Both the position numbers and the translations under genes were made by a program. From Bacteroides sp. (GTDB taxonomy: Bacteria; Bacteroidota; Bacteroidia; Bacteroidales; Bacteroidaceae), in NCBI GenBank assembly GCA_021202275.1, contig JAJQDI010000006.1, forward strand, positions 1 through 49,861: a stretch of DNA of 49,861 bases, written 5' to 3'. Of the stretch, positions 8,002-16,953 are shown in pieces (within the stretch, counting starts at the first letter, position 1; each line of letters opens with the position of its first letter). A model generated the notes under the pieces. It was given only the letters and a program-made list of their open reading frames with translations. It had not been told where the DNA came from and searched no databases.

Positions 8002-9492
8002 TCATTTTGCCATTGACTTTTCCAACCGGTGTTTCCAGCGGCTATACGCATCCAGATACTCCTGTTTCCGAACGATATCAGGCTCTATTACCTCTAATTT
8101 CTCCAGGGTAGCGAATGCTTCGTTGTTGTCTTTGTAGATGCCGGCCCCTATACCCGCTCCTTTGGCCGCTCCTACAGAGCCGTCTGTGTCGTAAAGCTCG
8201 ATCACAGCCCCGGTCACACTGGCCAATGTATCGCGGAAGATGGAACTCAGGAACATATTCGCGTGTCCGGCGTGGATCACCTTCACCGGTATACCCATCT
8301 GTTCCATAATGTCGATACCATACTTAAAAGAAAAGACGATCCCCTCCTGGGCAGCGCGCACGATATGTTGTTTGCCGTGCGTATTGAAATCGAGGCCCCG
8401 GATGCTGCATCCGATCTCCTGGTTGTTAAGCATCCGCTCTGCCCCGTTTCCGAAAGGCAGTATACTCAGTCCCGCGCTTCCGACAGGTGCTTTCGAAGCC
8501 AGTACATTCATTTCATTGTACGACATGCCTTCCGGAGCGATATGGCGCTTTACCCATGAGTTGAGGATCCCTGTACCATTGATGCAGAGAAGAACACCCA
8601 GCCGGGTCTGTGTGGCAGAATGGTTGACGTGTGCGAAGGTATTGACACGCGATTGAGGATCGTAATTCACCTCACCGTTCACCCCGTACACCACCCCGGA
8701 GGTTCCGGCTGTAGAGGCAATCTCTCCCGGATTGAATACATTCAGAGAAAGCGCGTTGTTGGGCTGATCGCCCGCGCGATACGTAATAGGTGTTCCCTCT
8801 TTCAGGCCCAGTTCGGCCGCGGCCGCGGCATCTACCCGTCCCTGTTCGGAAAAAGCAGGACGGATCTCTGCCAGTAGCGAGTCATCAAAACCATAATACC
8901 GCATCAGGAAGTCTGCCACTTTGTTTTCTTTGAAATCCCAGAATATTCCTTCCGAGAGTCCGGAGACAGTGGTGCAGATCTCTCCGCTCAGTTTCATGGC
9001 GATGTAATCCCCTGGCAGCATGACCTTATTGATTTGCTGGTAGATGTCCGGTTCGTTGTCCCTGATCCAGGCCAGCTTGGAAGCGGTGAAATTCCCGGGT
9101 GAATTGAGCAGATGCGACAGGCATTTCTCCTCTCCCAGGGTCTCAAAGGCTTTTTGCCCGTAGGGAACAGCACGCGAATCGCACCAGATGATAGCCGGAC
9201 GCAATACCTGCTGCTGTTTGTCTACACACACCAAACCGTGCATCTGGTAAGAAATACCAATGGCTTTGATCGCTGCGGGATCCACTGCGGATTGTTGCAA
9301 CACAGATTGTGTAGACAGTTTCAGGCTTTCCCACCAACTCTCCGGATCTTGCTCCGCCCACCCCGGATGTACGGCTATGATAGCCGCTTCCGTTTTCGGG
9401 TAAAACGCCGATGCGACACATTTACCGGTTACCGCGTTTACCAAACTCGCCTTCACGGACGAACTTCCAATATCATATCCCAATAGAAACAT
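8002..9492 (-). CDS. xylB: Xylulokinase
   Basis: A 496-residue FGGY-family carbohydrate kinase that phosphorylates D-xylulose to xylulose 5-phosphate, feeding the pentose phosphate pathway. It opens with the actin-fold phosphate loop GYDIGSSSVKASL and carries the catalytic aspartate segment RAGDQPNNAL around residue 240. FGGY-like C-terminal motifs lie near residue 430 (HAGHANMFLSSIFRD). It lies between the regulator gene and xylA. Its stop codon directly abuts a dispersed repeat. Confidence 0.95.
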   Translation of the reverse strand: MFLLGYDIGSSSVKASLVNAVTGKCVASAFYPKTEAAIIAVHPGWAEQDPESWWESLKLSTQSVLQQSAVDPAAIKAIGISYQMHGLVCVDKQQQVLRPAIIWCDSRAVPYGQKAFETLGEEKCLSHLLNSPGNFTASKLAWIRDNEPDIYQQINKVMLPGDYIAMKLSGEICTTVSGLSEGIFWDFKENKVADFLMRYYGFDDSLLAEIRPAFSEQGRVDAAAAAELGLKEGTPITYRAGDQPNNALSLNVFNPGEIASTAGTSGVVYGVNGEVNYDPQSRVNTFAHVNHSATQTRLGVLLCINGTGILNSWVKRHIAPEGMSYNEMNVLASKAPVGSAGLSILPFGNGAERMLNNQEIGCSIRGLDFNTHGKQHIVRAAQEGIVFSFKYGIDIMEQMGIPVKVIHAGHANMFLSSIFRDTLASVTGAVIELYDTDGSVGAAKGAGIGAGIYKDNNEAFATLEKLEVIEPDIVRKQEYLDAYSRWKHRLEKSMAK

Positions 9493-9573
9493 AACAGTGT
9501 ATCAGATTTATTTATAGTATATATCGTTGCCATTCATTCTCCCAACCCTTTACAATGGATTGTATCGTATTCT

Positions 9574-9693
9574 AAATCGTACATCGTAAATCCCTTCGCT
9601 GACCGCCTGGTTGGCTACGCCGATCTTCGATTGACTTTGTCGACCGTTGGTTCGTCAAATCGTACATCGTAAATCTGTCAATCGTAAATCTCT
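9574..9693 (-). repeat. GATTTACGATT-family repeat with a 62-nt core, after the regulator gene
   Basis: On the minus strand the TGA of the regulator gene is followed by AGAGATTTACGATTGAC, more GATTTACGAT units, a non-repetitive core of about 62 nt (9595-9656) and a terminal GGGATTTACGATGTACGA. The core segment CGAAGATCGGCGTAGCCAAC recurs with few changes at 28017-28036. The units are all in the same orientation here. Confidence 0.75.
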
Positions 9694-10425
9694 TCATCTT
9701 CTTGTCTTGTTATAGATCTTCCGGTCAAACTTGTAATATCGCGCAGCCCGGTGTGCTACTCCTTTCTGATGTTCTTCCAGAGGAACTACATACTCCATCA
9801 GAGCGATCTTCTTATGGAAGTTACATACATCCACCGGTCTGTCATACACCAGTTCGTATAAGATCCGCAACTGCGATGCCGTAAATTTACGGGGCAACAG
9901 GTCGAACAACATAGACGGATTGAATTCGACAAACTGGCGGATGAATACCAGAGCTTCATTGATGATCAGATTGTGATCAAATGCCAGCGAACCGATGTCT
10001 TTCAATGCCACCCAGGAGGCTTCGTGCTCGTTGAGATGCAGGCTGAGTGTACGATCTATCTTCACCAGGGCCAGGTAGGCGATGGTGACAATGCGTTCTA
10101 CCTTCGACTGCATGGCGCGTTCGAGCCAGCGCACATCTTTCGGATCGCTGGTCCGGTTTCTCGAGCCAAACGCTTTGAATTGGGTCAGGTTCACATTGCG
10201 TATCCCCGTCAGCTCATTCAGTACGCGTTTGGCCGCTGCGTCCAGATCTTCATCCATATAAATGAGACTGCCCGGCAATTTCATGTCGTGATAGACCCGG
10301 CCGTCATCTTCCGCTTCTCTCTTCACAAGTAATACTCTCAGTTGCTCTCCGTCAAATCCGATGACCACACAATCCACCGAGATATGATTGTTTGCCAAAG
10401 GAGGAATTTTCTGTAGATTGTCCAT
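9694..10425 (-). CDS. Nudix-related transcriptional regulator of xylose genes (NrtR/XylR type)
   Basis: A 243-residue protein with an N-terminal Nudix-like domain (about residues 10-150) and a C-terminal winged-helix region (about 165-230, FTASQLRILYELVYDRPVDV). The Nudix box around residues 52-75 is degraded: the catalytic REUxEE pattern reads RVLNEL, so it should sense a ligand rather than hydrolyse one. This is the NrtR-family layout, and related regulators control pentose genes in Bacteroides. Its place at the head of xylB-xylA-xylE supports a role as pentose-responsive regulator. No helix-turn-helix family other than this fits. Confidence 0.85.
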   Translation of the reverse strand: MDNLQKIPPLANNHISVDCVVIGFDGEQLRVLLVKREAEDDGRVYHDMKLPGSLIYMDEDLDAAAKRVLNELTGIRNVNLTQFKAFGSRNRTSDPKDVRWLERAMQSKVERIVTIAYLALVKIDRTLSLHLNEHEASWVALKDIGSLAFDHNLIINEALVFIRQFVEFNPSMLFDLLPRKFTASQLRILYELVYDRPVDVCNFHKKIALMEYVVPLEEHQKGVAHRAARYYKFDRKIYNKTRR

Positions 10426-10446
10426 GATAGATGTGTTTTACGGATG

Positions 10447-10477
10447 CAAATATAATTCCGGATCATCAATTTCCAAA
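10447..10477 (-). promoter_or_regulatory. Promoter of the xylose operon
   Basis: On the minus strand TTTG (10474-10477) and TATATTTG (10447-10454) are 19 bp apart, a full Bacteroidota -33/-7 pair. The leader to the regulator start at 10425 is about 15 nt. Confidence 0.7.
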
Positions 10478-10535
10478 CTTATAAAAAGCAAAAAATCATG
10501 TTATAAAACACTATTTTTTAGATACATAGTTATCT

Positions 10536-10549
10536 TATTGTATACAATA
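10536..10549. promoter_or_regulatory. Palindrome, possible operator
   Basis: TATTGTATACAATA is a perfect 14-bp palindrome about 60 bp upstream of the xylose promoter and 170 bp upstream of the thiD promoter. It could be the binding site of the Nudix regulator; this is inference from position only. Confidence 0.3.
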
Positions 10550-10719
10550 TGCATTTGTTATCTTCTTGTTCCGGATAAGTTAACTTTCTGTCGCATGCCG
10601 GAGGAAGACCTTATTGTATGGCCTACAACAAGGTTTTGAAGGAGAATGCGAACTCCGTACGGTCTCCGATTTTCATTTCCGGACAGCCGATACTTATTGT
10701 ATTATATACAGTATACCCG

Positions 10720-10751
10720 TTTGTTGTTTTGCTTTATTTCCCATACCTTTG
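10720..10751 (+). promoter_or_regulatory. Promoter of thiD
   Basis: TTTG at 10720-10723 and TACCTTTG at 10744-10751 are 20 bp apart. Transcription would begin near 10758, which excludes the upstream start at 10618 and supports the ATG at 10780. Confidence 0.65.
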
Positions 10752-10779
10752 TATACGATATCCATCTATCGCGTTTTTT

Positions 10780-11595
10780 ATGAAAAGATACCCGATCGTA
10801 TTCTCTATAGCCGGATCAGACCCTTCCGGCGGTGCCGGTATACAGTCCGATCTGAAGACCATTGCCGCGTTGGGTGGCTATGGAGCTGCTGCCATCACCG
10901 CCCTTACCATACAAAATACAAGGGGAGTGAAAGAAGTGTATCCGGTGTCTGCCGATGTAGTGAGCCGGCAGATCCTTGCCGTGTGTGAAGATCTGTGTCC
11001 CGACGTGGTAAAAATAGGAATGGTAGCGACCCTGGAGAATGTAGGTGCCATAGCCGGAGCCTTGCGGCGCTTCCGGCCTTCACAGGTGGTATATGATCCG
11101 GTATTGGCTTCCACAGCCGGGCAAAAGCTGATCCGTGACGAAGTTCCGGAGGCACTTCGCGCGGAGTTGTTTCCACTTTGTACCCTGATCACCCCTAATC
11201 TGGATGAAGCGGAAAGACTCACAGGGCTTACTGTCCGCAACGAAGAGCAGATGCAGCAGGCCGGCCGGCGGTTGCAGGAACAGGGTTGTTCGTCTGTATT
11301 GATAAAAGGAGGACACCTGACCGGAAAAGAGATGACAGACCTTCTTTTCACCCCGGAGCAGATGTATCGCTTCTCCGGACCGAAGATCGATTCGGGCAAC
11401 CTCCATGGTACAGGTTGTACGTTGTCTTCGGCTATTGCCACTTATATCGCGTTGGGGCATCCCCTCCCCGATGCGGTGGGAAAGGCGAAGAGTTACCTGA
11501 CACAGGCCATACAGGCCGGACAACAGGTGCGTACAGGCCATGGGAACGGCCCTGTATGCCATTCATCGGACCCTGTAAAAATGGTGGTGTTATAG
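10780..11595 (+). CDS. thiD: Hydroxymethylpyrimidine/phosphomethylpyrimidine kinase
   Basis: A 271-residue ribokinase-fold enzyme that phosphorylates HMP and HMP-phosphate for thiamine synthesis. It begins with SIAGSDPSGGAGIQSDLKT and has the anion-hole and catalytic segment GTGCTLSSAIA near residue 210. A frame open from 10618 adds 54 residues, but the promoter lies inside that extension. No TPP riboswitch consensus is visible upstream and no other thi genes are adjacent, so it may serve salvage. It is 65 bp upstream of fabD, which has its own promoter. Confidence 0.92.
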   Translation: MKRYPIVFSIAGSDPSGGAGIQSDLKTIAALGGYGAAAITALTIQNTRGVKEVYPVSADVVSRQILAVCEDLCPDVVKIGMVATLENVGAIAGALRRFRPSQVVYDPVLASTAGQKLIRDEVPEALRAELFPLCTLITPNLDEAERLTGLTVRNEEQMQQAGRRLQEQGCSSVLIKGGHLTGKEMTDLLFTPEQMYRFSGPKIDSGNLHGTGCTLSSAIATYIALGHPLPDAVGKAKSYLTQAIQAGQQVRTGHGNGPVCHSSDPVKMVVL

Positions 11596-11616
11596 TATGT
11601 TTTCATGAAATTTCCC

Positions 11617-11624
11617 TACCTTTG
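11617..11624 (+). promoter_or_regulatory. Promoter -7 element of fabD
   Basis: TACCTTTG fits TAnnTTTG and lies 36 bp before the ATG at 11661. Confidence 0.5.
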
Positions 11625-11660
11625 CCCCGTTTTTAAGAACCATCATAAAACTACGTGAAT

Positions 11661-12542
11661 ATGAAAGCATTTGTATTTCCGGGCCAGGGTGCTCAGTTTG
11701 TAGGAATGGGCAAGGATCTGTATGAGACCTCTCCTTTGGCAAAAGAATTATTTGAGAAAGCAAACGATATCCTGGGATATCGTATAACGGATATAATGTT
11801 TGAAGGTACGGATGAAAATCTGCGCCAGACCAAAGTGACTCAGCCTGCGGTATTCCTGTACTCGGTAATTTCCGCTTTGTGTATGGGAGATGAGTTCCGG
11901 CCGCAGATGACTGCCGGACACTCTCTGGGAGAATTCTCGGCATTGGTAGCCGCGGGTGCCCTCTCTTTTGAAGATGGGTTGAAACTGGTATATGCGCGCG
12001 CCATTGCTATGCAGAAAGCCTGTGAGGCACAACCCTCTACCATGGCAGCCATTCTGGGGCTTTCCGACGAAAAAGTAGAAGAGATCTGCGCTTCCCTTAC
12101 AGATGAAGTATGTGTACCTGTCAATTACAATTGCCCGGGACAGATCGTTATCTCCGGATCTGTCGCAGGCATAGAAAAAGCCTGTGAGTTGATGAAAGCG
12201 GCAGGTGCCAAACGTGCCCTCCCGCTGAAAGTGGGCGGTGCTTTTCATTCGCCGCTGATGGAACCTGCCCGTATAGAACTAGAAGCAGCCATCCACGCGA
12301 CAGAGATACAGACTCCCCAATGTCCGGTCTACCAGAATGTGGATGCGAAACCCTATACGGATCCGGTAGAGATCAAGAAAAATCTCGTCGCTCAGCTGAC
12401 GGCTTCCGTACGCTGGACACAAACCGTACAAAATATGGTTGCGGATGGAGCTACTGACTTTACGGAGTGCGGACCAGGGAGCGTACTTCAGGGAATGATT
12501 AAAAAAATTGAACCTTCGGTCACTGCACACGGTATCCTCTGA
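11661..12542 (+). CDS. fabD: Malonyl-CoA:ACP transacylase
   Basis: A 293-residue cytoplasmic acyltransferase that loads malonyl groups onto acyl carrier protein for fatty acid synthesis. It starts FVFPGQGAQFVGMG, has the nucleophile S88 in GHSLGEF and the catalytic histidine H196 in GAFHSPLM. The C-terminal GPGSVLQGMIKK is typical of the family. A GTG two codons upstream (11655) is a possible alternative start. It is separate from other fab genes, unlike the usual cluster. Confidence 0.95.
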   Translation: MKAFVFPGQGAQFVGMGKDLYETSPLAKELFEKANDILGYRITDIMFEGTDENLRQTKVTQPAVFLYSVISALCMGDEFRPQMTAGHSLGEFSALVAAGALSFEDGLKLVYARAIAMQKACEAQPSTMAAILGLSDEKVEEICASLTDEVCVPVNYNCPGQIVISGSVAGIEKACELMKAAGAKRALPLKVGGAFHSPLMEPARIELEAAIHATEIQTPQCPVYQNVDAKPYTDPVEIKKNLVAQLTASVRWTQTVQNMVADGATDFTECGPGSVLQGMIKKIEPSVTAHGIL

Positions 12543-12619
12543 CCGGATCGGGGATCTGTTTGATATGGATGGAGGCTGTCTGAGAAGTGAGTTCGTTTTC
12601 AGACCCATCCGCAGAGGGT

Positions 12620-12665
12620 AAGCAACCTGCATGAAAACCACCTCAGGCTTTTACGCAGGTTGCTT
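12620..12665 (+). other. Hairpin downstream of fabD
   Basis: An 11-bp perfect stem (AAGCAACCTGC at 12620-12630, its complement at 12655-12665) has a 24-nt loop and no clear T-run. It may help end the fabD transcript or protect its 3' end. Confidence 0.4.
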
Positions 12666-12691
12666 GTTCTATATAACTTATTTGAAGAAAG

Positions 12692-12718
12692 AACAGACTT
12701 TTCTAAAAGTCTGTTTTC
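12692..12718 (+). terminator. Probable terminator of fabD
   Basis: AACAGACTTTT and AAAAGTCTGTT form a tight stem followed by T-rich sequence (TTTTC). It is about 150 bp after the fabD stop. Confidence 0.65.
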
Positions 12719-13147
12719 TACCCGGATTTCTACTGTTTTGTCTGTTCGGTATATTCTATGGCTCTGATTCACCTACTCTCCTGCTTTTTTTATTTCGTTA
12801 TATTTTATTTTGAATATTATCTTATATATAAATTCTGTATAAAAGAAAAAAGCCGTAAAACAGGAATGACATTGTCTCCAGGTAGAAATAAGTTGTCTGA
12901 ACATAGAAAAATGAATCTATCCTAACGTGATGAATGGCAGATCAACGTATTTCATATAACGCTCTGGGAAATCAGAGTTAGTTTTCAGCCAAGTATTTAC
13001 CACACTACATACATATATACCTAACGAGATGAGAGACGGTCAGTTCTTACAAAAGTAAAAACTGTATGGAGGCCATCCTTATACACTTTGTATCATACTT
13101 TTTCACTTTGTCCAACGCTTTTTTACTGCATGATCTTATGTACCATG
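12719..13147. other. Intergenic region between fabD and the susC leader
   Basis: An AT-rich stretch with no protein-like frame. The small frame at 12631-12813 begins inside a terminator-like hairpin loop and is not supported. No RNA gene was recognised. Confidence 0.45.
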
Positions 13148-13505
13148 AGTTCTGACTGAACTTGGAAAGGAAAGAGAATATTGTGAATTTTTGATTATAA
13201 ATCAAAAAAACATATAAATATTGTTCATGATTTAAAAATATATCTTACCTTTGATTTACTATCAGACCGAAGAGCAACTGTTTTTGATGAACATAGATAG
13301 AATTTTACCTGATAGACTCCTTAAGAGAGGAACTGTGTCTTATTTATTACCAGAAACTGATAACCAGATGATCTACCTGATCAGATGTTAACTGAATAAT
13401 TTATATAAATCTAATTAAAAAATCATTGCTTATGAATTAACACCCAGGCTGTTTTTCTGCAAAGAGTTAAATGGATAAACTTTTGTTCCAAGTTCAGTCA
13501 GAACT
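13148..13505 (+). promoter_or_regulatory. susC leader flanked by 20-bp inverted repeats
   Basis: AGTTCTGACTGAACTTGGAA at 13148-13167 is repeated as its exact reverse complement at 13486-13505, 54 bp before the susC start. Between them lies a candidate promoter with TTG at 13221-13223 and TACCTTTG at 13246-13253, so the transcript would have a leader of about 300 nt that contains only the right-hand copy. The repeats could be paired binding sites or marks of an inserted segment. Confidence 0.5.
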
Positions 13506-13559
13506 TATTCTAAAAATCATAAAACACATCAATTAAAAACTTCAAATCATCAGTCTTGT

Positions 13560-16500
13560 ATGAATGGAAATCACAAAAAAAGAGTAACCGTCTCTTATAA
13601 ATTCCTCGCGACGCTGACTTTTGCTGCTTTTCTGACAGGAAATGGCGTTGTCATGGCTCATCAGGCTTCATCTGTTGCCGATCCGGACGGAATGTATATG
13701 CGGCAGCAATCCCGGACAGTCACCGGAATAGTCACCGACGTATCCGGTGATCCGGTGATCGGCGCAAGCATCATGGAAAAGGGTACCAGCAATGGTACTA
13801 TCACTGATATAGGAGGACGTTTCTCCCTGAATGTCTCCGAAAATGCGATCCTTCTCATCACCTATATAGGATATAAGCCTCAGGAAATAAAGGCACAACC
13901 GAATATGCAGATTACCCTGAGAGAAGATACCAAACTGCTGGATGAGGTAGTGGTGGTCGGATATGGCTCCCAGAAAAAAGCCAACCTCACCGGTGCCGTA
14001 GCTTCGGTGGATGTAGGAAAGACCATAGACAGTCGTCCGATCACGGATATCGGACGTGCTTTGCAGGGAGCCGTTCCCGGGCTTACAGTCTCTACCCGCT
14101 CGGGAGAGATCGGTGGTGCTCCGACGATTAAGATCAGAGGAGGAGTGGGCTCACCCAACGGCGACTCCAATCCTCTTATTCTTGTGGATAACGTAGAGAT
14201 CACAGACCTGACATTGGTGAATCCGGACGATATTGAATCTATCTCCGTCCTGAAAGACGCTGCTTCTTCCAGTATCTATGGCGCGCGTGCGGCCTTTGGT
14301 GTGATCCTGATCACCACAAAGGCCAGACAGCGGAATGAAAAAGTAACCGTAAAATATTCCAATAACTTTGCCTGGCGTACCCCTACTTCAAAACCTACCC
14401 AGTTGCCTGGCTGGCAGCAGGCGGAGATCAACCTGGCCGGAGTTATGAACTCCAGTGGGAATAACTCTTATACTGTAGTAGGTAATATAAATGTGGACCA
14501 GCAGACAATAGACAAAATGAAAGCATGGTCCGAACAGTATGGGAACGGCAAAGGACTGGGCCGGGAAATGGTGTATGGCCGTGACTTTGAGATTGACGAT
14601 ACAGGTATGCATTTTTACCGGACATGGGACTGGTACGATATGTGCATCAAAAAATGGATGCCTCAGCAGACTCATAATGTTTCGATCAATGGCGGTAACG
14701 GAAGAACCAACTATGGCGTGACCTTGGGATATCTCAATCAGGAGGGGCTCACCAAAGTAAACGCGGATACATACGAACGCTACAATGCCAACCTGACTTT
14801 CAACACAGAGATCAACAGATACATCTCTATCCGCGGAAACGCGACTTTCACCAAATCGGATCTGTCCAAGCCCTTTAATTACAACAGTGACCTGTACGAC
14901 TATTTGTACTATCTCTATCGCTGGCAGCCGATGTACCCCTATGGCACTTACGAAGGAAAATCGTTCCGGAGTTCACTTGCAGACCTGGAACAGGCCACCC
15001 GGACACATAACAAAAAGGACTATCTGCGCATCGGAGGCGGAGTTACGATTAAGCCAATCAAAGACCTTACTGTGGATGTAGATATGTATTATACTTCCAT
15101 TGAAGCACGCAACAACGAGAACGGTGGGAAACTCTATGGATATGATATTTTCAGTGCAAAGACATCTTTGCAGGAAATGGTCGATTCGTATGGCAACTAT
15201 GCAGCCGCCAGTACCGACTATGCCCGGGAAGAGAGGGGCCGTACACAAATGCTGACAACCAATGTGGTAGCTACCTATTCCAGAAAGATCAAAGAACATG
15301 ATTTCAAAGTAATGGCCGGTTCAAATATCGAAGAAAGCAGTTACCGCTATATCTGGGCACAGAAAATGGGGTTGCTGAGTCAGGATAAACCCGAGCTTGG
15401 ACTGGCGGTCGGAGATGCGACTGTAGGTTCTACCCATACCAGCTGGGCGGTGGCCGGATTTTTCGCACGTGCCAATTATAGCTATAAAGATCGGTATCTG
15501 CTTGAGGTCAACGGACGCTACGACGGATCTTCCCGTTTTCCGAAAAACGAGCGATTTGCTTTCTTCCCGTCTGTTTCCGCGGGATACCGGATCTCCGAAG
15601 AGGAATTTATGCGCCCGCTCTATCCGGCGCTTTCCACCCTGAAATTAAGAGCTTCTTACGGAACAGTGGGTAACCAGGATGTCGGACTGAACCGCTTTAT
15701 CGAGACCATGGACGGACAGACGGATAGCTGGATCATCGACGGAACGAAACAGACCTCTGTCAGTACTCCGAAAGTGGTTTCTAAAAGTCTGACCTGGGAA
15801 AAAGTAAGGACCATAGACTTCGGAGCGGATGTGCGGTTTCTGGAAGATAAGTTGGGAGCTACCTTCGACTGGTACAGAAGAACTACCAGCGATATATTAG
15901 CCGCCTCCAATCTGCCCACGGTATTGGGTGCAGATAGTCCGGTGGAAAATATGGGTGCCATGCAGACGCAGGGTTGGGAACTGGCAGTAGATTTCAGACA
16001 TCAGTTTGCCAATGGCCTTCGGGTAACGTTAGGCGCGCAGGTTACTGGCTACCAGACGAAAATAACCAAATGGAATACGAATACCATTATGCCGGATTAC
16101 AACGGGAACGGCACCGGTTGGTACGCGACAGCAGATTATTACCAGAAAGGAATGGTATTGGGAGATATCTGGGGATTGAAGGTAGATCGCCTGCTTCAGG
16201 AAAGCGATTTTGATTCCAACGGGAACCTGCTTTCACACCTTCCCGATCAATCCCAGATGTTCCCGGGCGGTTATCAGTTTGCTCCCGGAGATGTGCTCTA
16301 TAAAGACCTGGATGGTGATAATATCATAACAAAAGGCACTACTACAGACGCGCCCGGCGACTATTGTGTGATCGGGAATATGCTTCCCAGGTATGAATAC
16401 GGATTCAGTGTAGGTCTGGATTATAAGAACTTTGATTTCAATATCTTCTTCCAGGGAGTGGGCAAACGCGATCTCTGGGCCATGGGTAATCAGGTGCTTC

Positions 16501-16898
16501 CCGGTTATACTTCCGGTGAGCCTTATTACAAAGGAGCAGAAGATTACTGGCGGCCGGACAATACCAACGCGTTCTATCCGCGCCCTTATATCTACGCGCA
16601 ATCTGCAAATGGCAACTATCGGATAAACGACAGATACCTGTTGAATATGGCTTACCTGAGATGCAAAACACTGACAGTGGGCTATACACTTCCGAAATCT
16701 CTGACCATGAAAGCCTATATCCAGAATCTGAGGATCTATTTTACCGGAGAGAATTTGTTTGAATTCTCCAAAGTGAAACCAGATATAGATCCTGAGATCG
16801 ATATCCGCTATGTAGACAGTTCTGCGGATAGCCGCAACTTCGGACGGAGTTATCCTTATCAGAGAACACTCTCTTTCGGATTGCAACTGACCCTGTAA
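13560..16898 (+). CDS. SusC/RagA-type TonB-dependent outer-membrane transporter
   Basis: A 1112-residue outer-membrane receptor. After an N-terminal export segment (to about residue 35) it has a carboxypeptidase-regulatory-like domain (about 52-128, TVTGIVTDVSGDPVIGASI), a TonB-box-like LDEVVVVGYGSQKKANLTGA, the plug (about 150-265, ending in the SusC signature YGARAAFGVILITTK) and a long beta-barrel ending SFGLQLTL. With the SusD partner it forms a lid-and-barrel uptake complex for glycans or other oligomers. No glycosidase, sensor or sigma factor adjoins it, so the substrate is unknown. It has a long leader with inverted repeats. Confidence 0.93.
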   Translation: MNGNHKKRVTVSYKFLATLTFAAFLTGNGVVMAHQASSVADPDGMYMRQQSRTVTGIVTDVSGDPVIGASIMEKGTSNGTITDIGGRFSLNVSENAILLITYIGYKPQEIKAQPNMQITLREDTKLLDEVVVVGYGSQKKANLTGAVASVDVGKTIDSRPITDIGRALQGAVPGLTVSTRSGEIGGAPTIKIRGGVGSPNGDSNPLILVDNVEITDLTLVNPDDIESISVLKDAASSSIYGARAAFGVILITTKARQRNEKVTVKYSNNFAWRTPTSKPTQLPGWQQAEINLAGVMNSSGNNSYTVVGNINVDQQTIDKMKAWSEQYGNGKGLGREMVYGRDFEIDDTGMHFYRTWDWYDMCIKKWMPQQTHNVSINGGNGRTNYGVTLGYLNQEGLTKVNADTYERYNANLTFNTEINRYISIRGNATFTKSDLSKPFNYNSDLYDYLYYLYRWQPMYPYGTYEGKSFRSSLADLEQATRTHNKKDYLRIGGGVTIKPIKDLTVDVDMYYTSIEARNNENGGKLYGYDIFSAKTSLQEMVDSYGNYAAASTDYAREERGRTQMLTTNVVATYSRKIKEHDFKVMAGSNIEESSYRYIWAQKMGLLSQDKPELGLAVGDATVGSTHTSWAVAGFFARANYSYKDRYLLEVNGRYDGSSRFPKNERFAFFPSVSAGYRISEEEFMRPLYPALSTLKLRASYGTVGNQDVGLNRFIETMDGQTDSWIIDGTKQTSVSTPKVVSKSLTWEKVRTIDFGADVRFLEDKLGATFDWYRRTTSDILAASNLPTVLGADSPVENMGAMQTQGWELAVDFRHQFANGLRVTLGAQVTGYQTKITKWNTNTIMPDYNGNGTGWYATADYYQKGMVLGDIWGLKVDRLLQESDFDSNGNLLSHLPDQSQMFPGGYQFAPGDVLYKDLDGDNIITKGTTTDAPGDYCVIGNMLPRYEYGFSVGLDYKNFDFNIFFQGVGKRDLWAMGNQVLPGYTSGEPYYKGAEDYWRPDNTNAFYPRPYIYAQSANGNYRINDRYLLNMAYLRCKTLTVGYTLPKSLTMKAYIQNLRIYFTGENLFEFSKVKPDIDPEIDIRYVDSSADSRNFGRSYPYQRTLSFGLQLTL

Positions 16899-16953
16899 CG
16901 AAACTTAAAACGGATCAGAAATAGAATCCTTGGTAAAATAAAAAAATACAGAT

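Noticed and set aside
9574..9693. GATTTACGATT repeats as a CRISPR array
   Set aside because: The units are short, irregularly spaced and variable, spacers are not of uniform size, and no cas genes are near.
10426..10779. Possible TPP riboswitch before thiD
   Set aside because: No CTGAGA-type or other TPP-riboswitch core is present, and the promoter leaves a leader of only about 22 nt.
12631..12813. A 60-residue hydrophobic open frame after fabD
   Set aside because: It begins in the loop of a hairpin and runs through a terminator; there is no promoter or family pattern.
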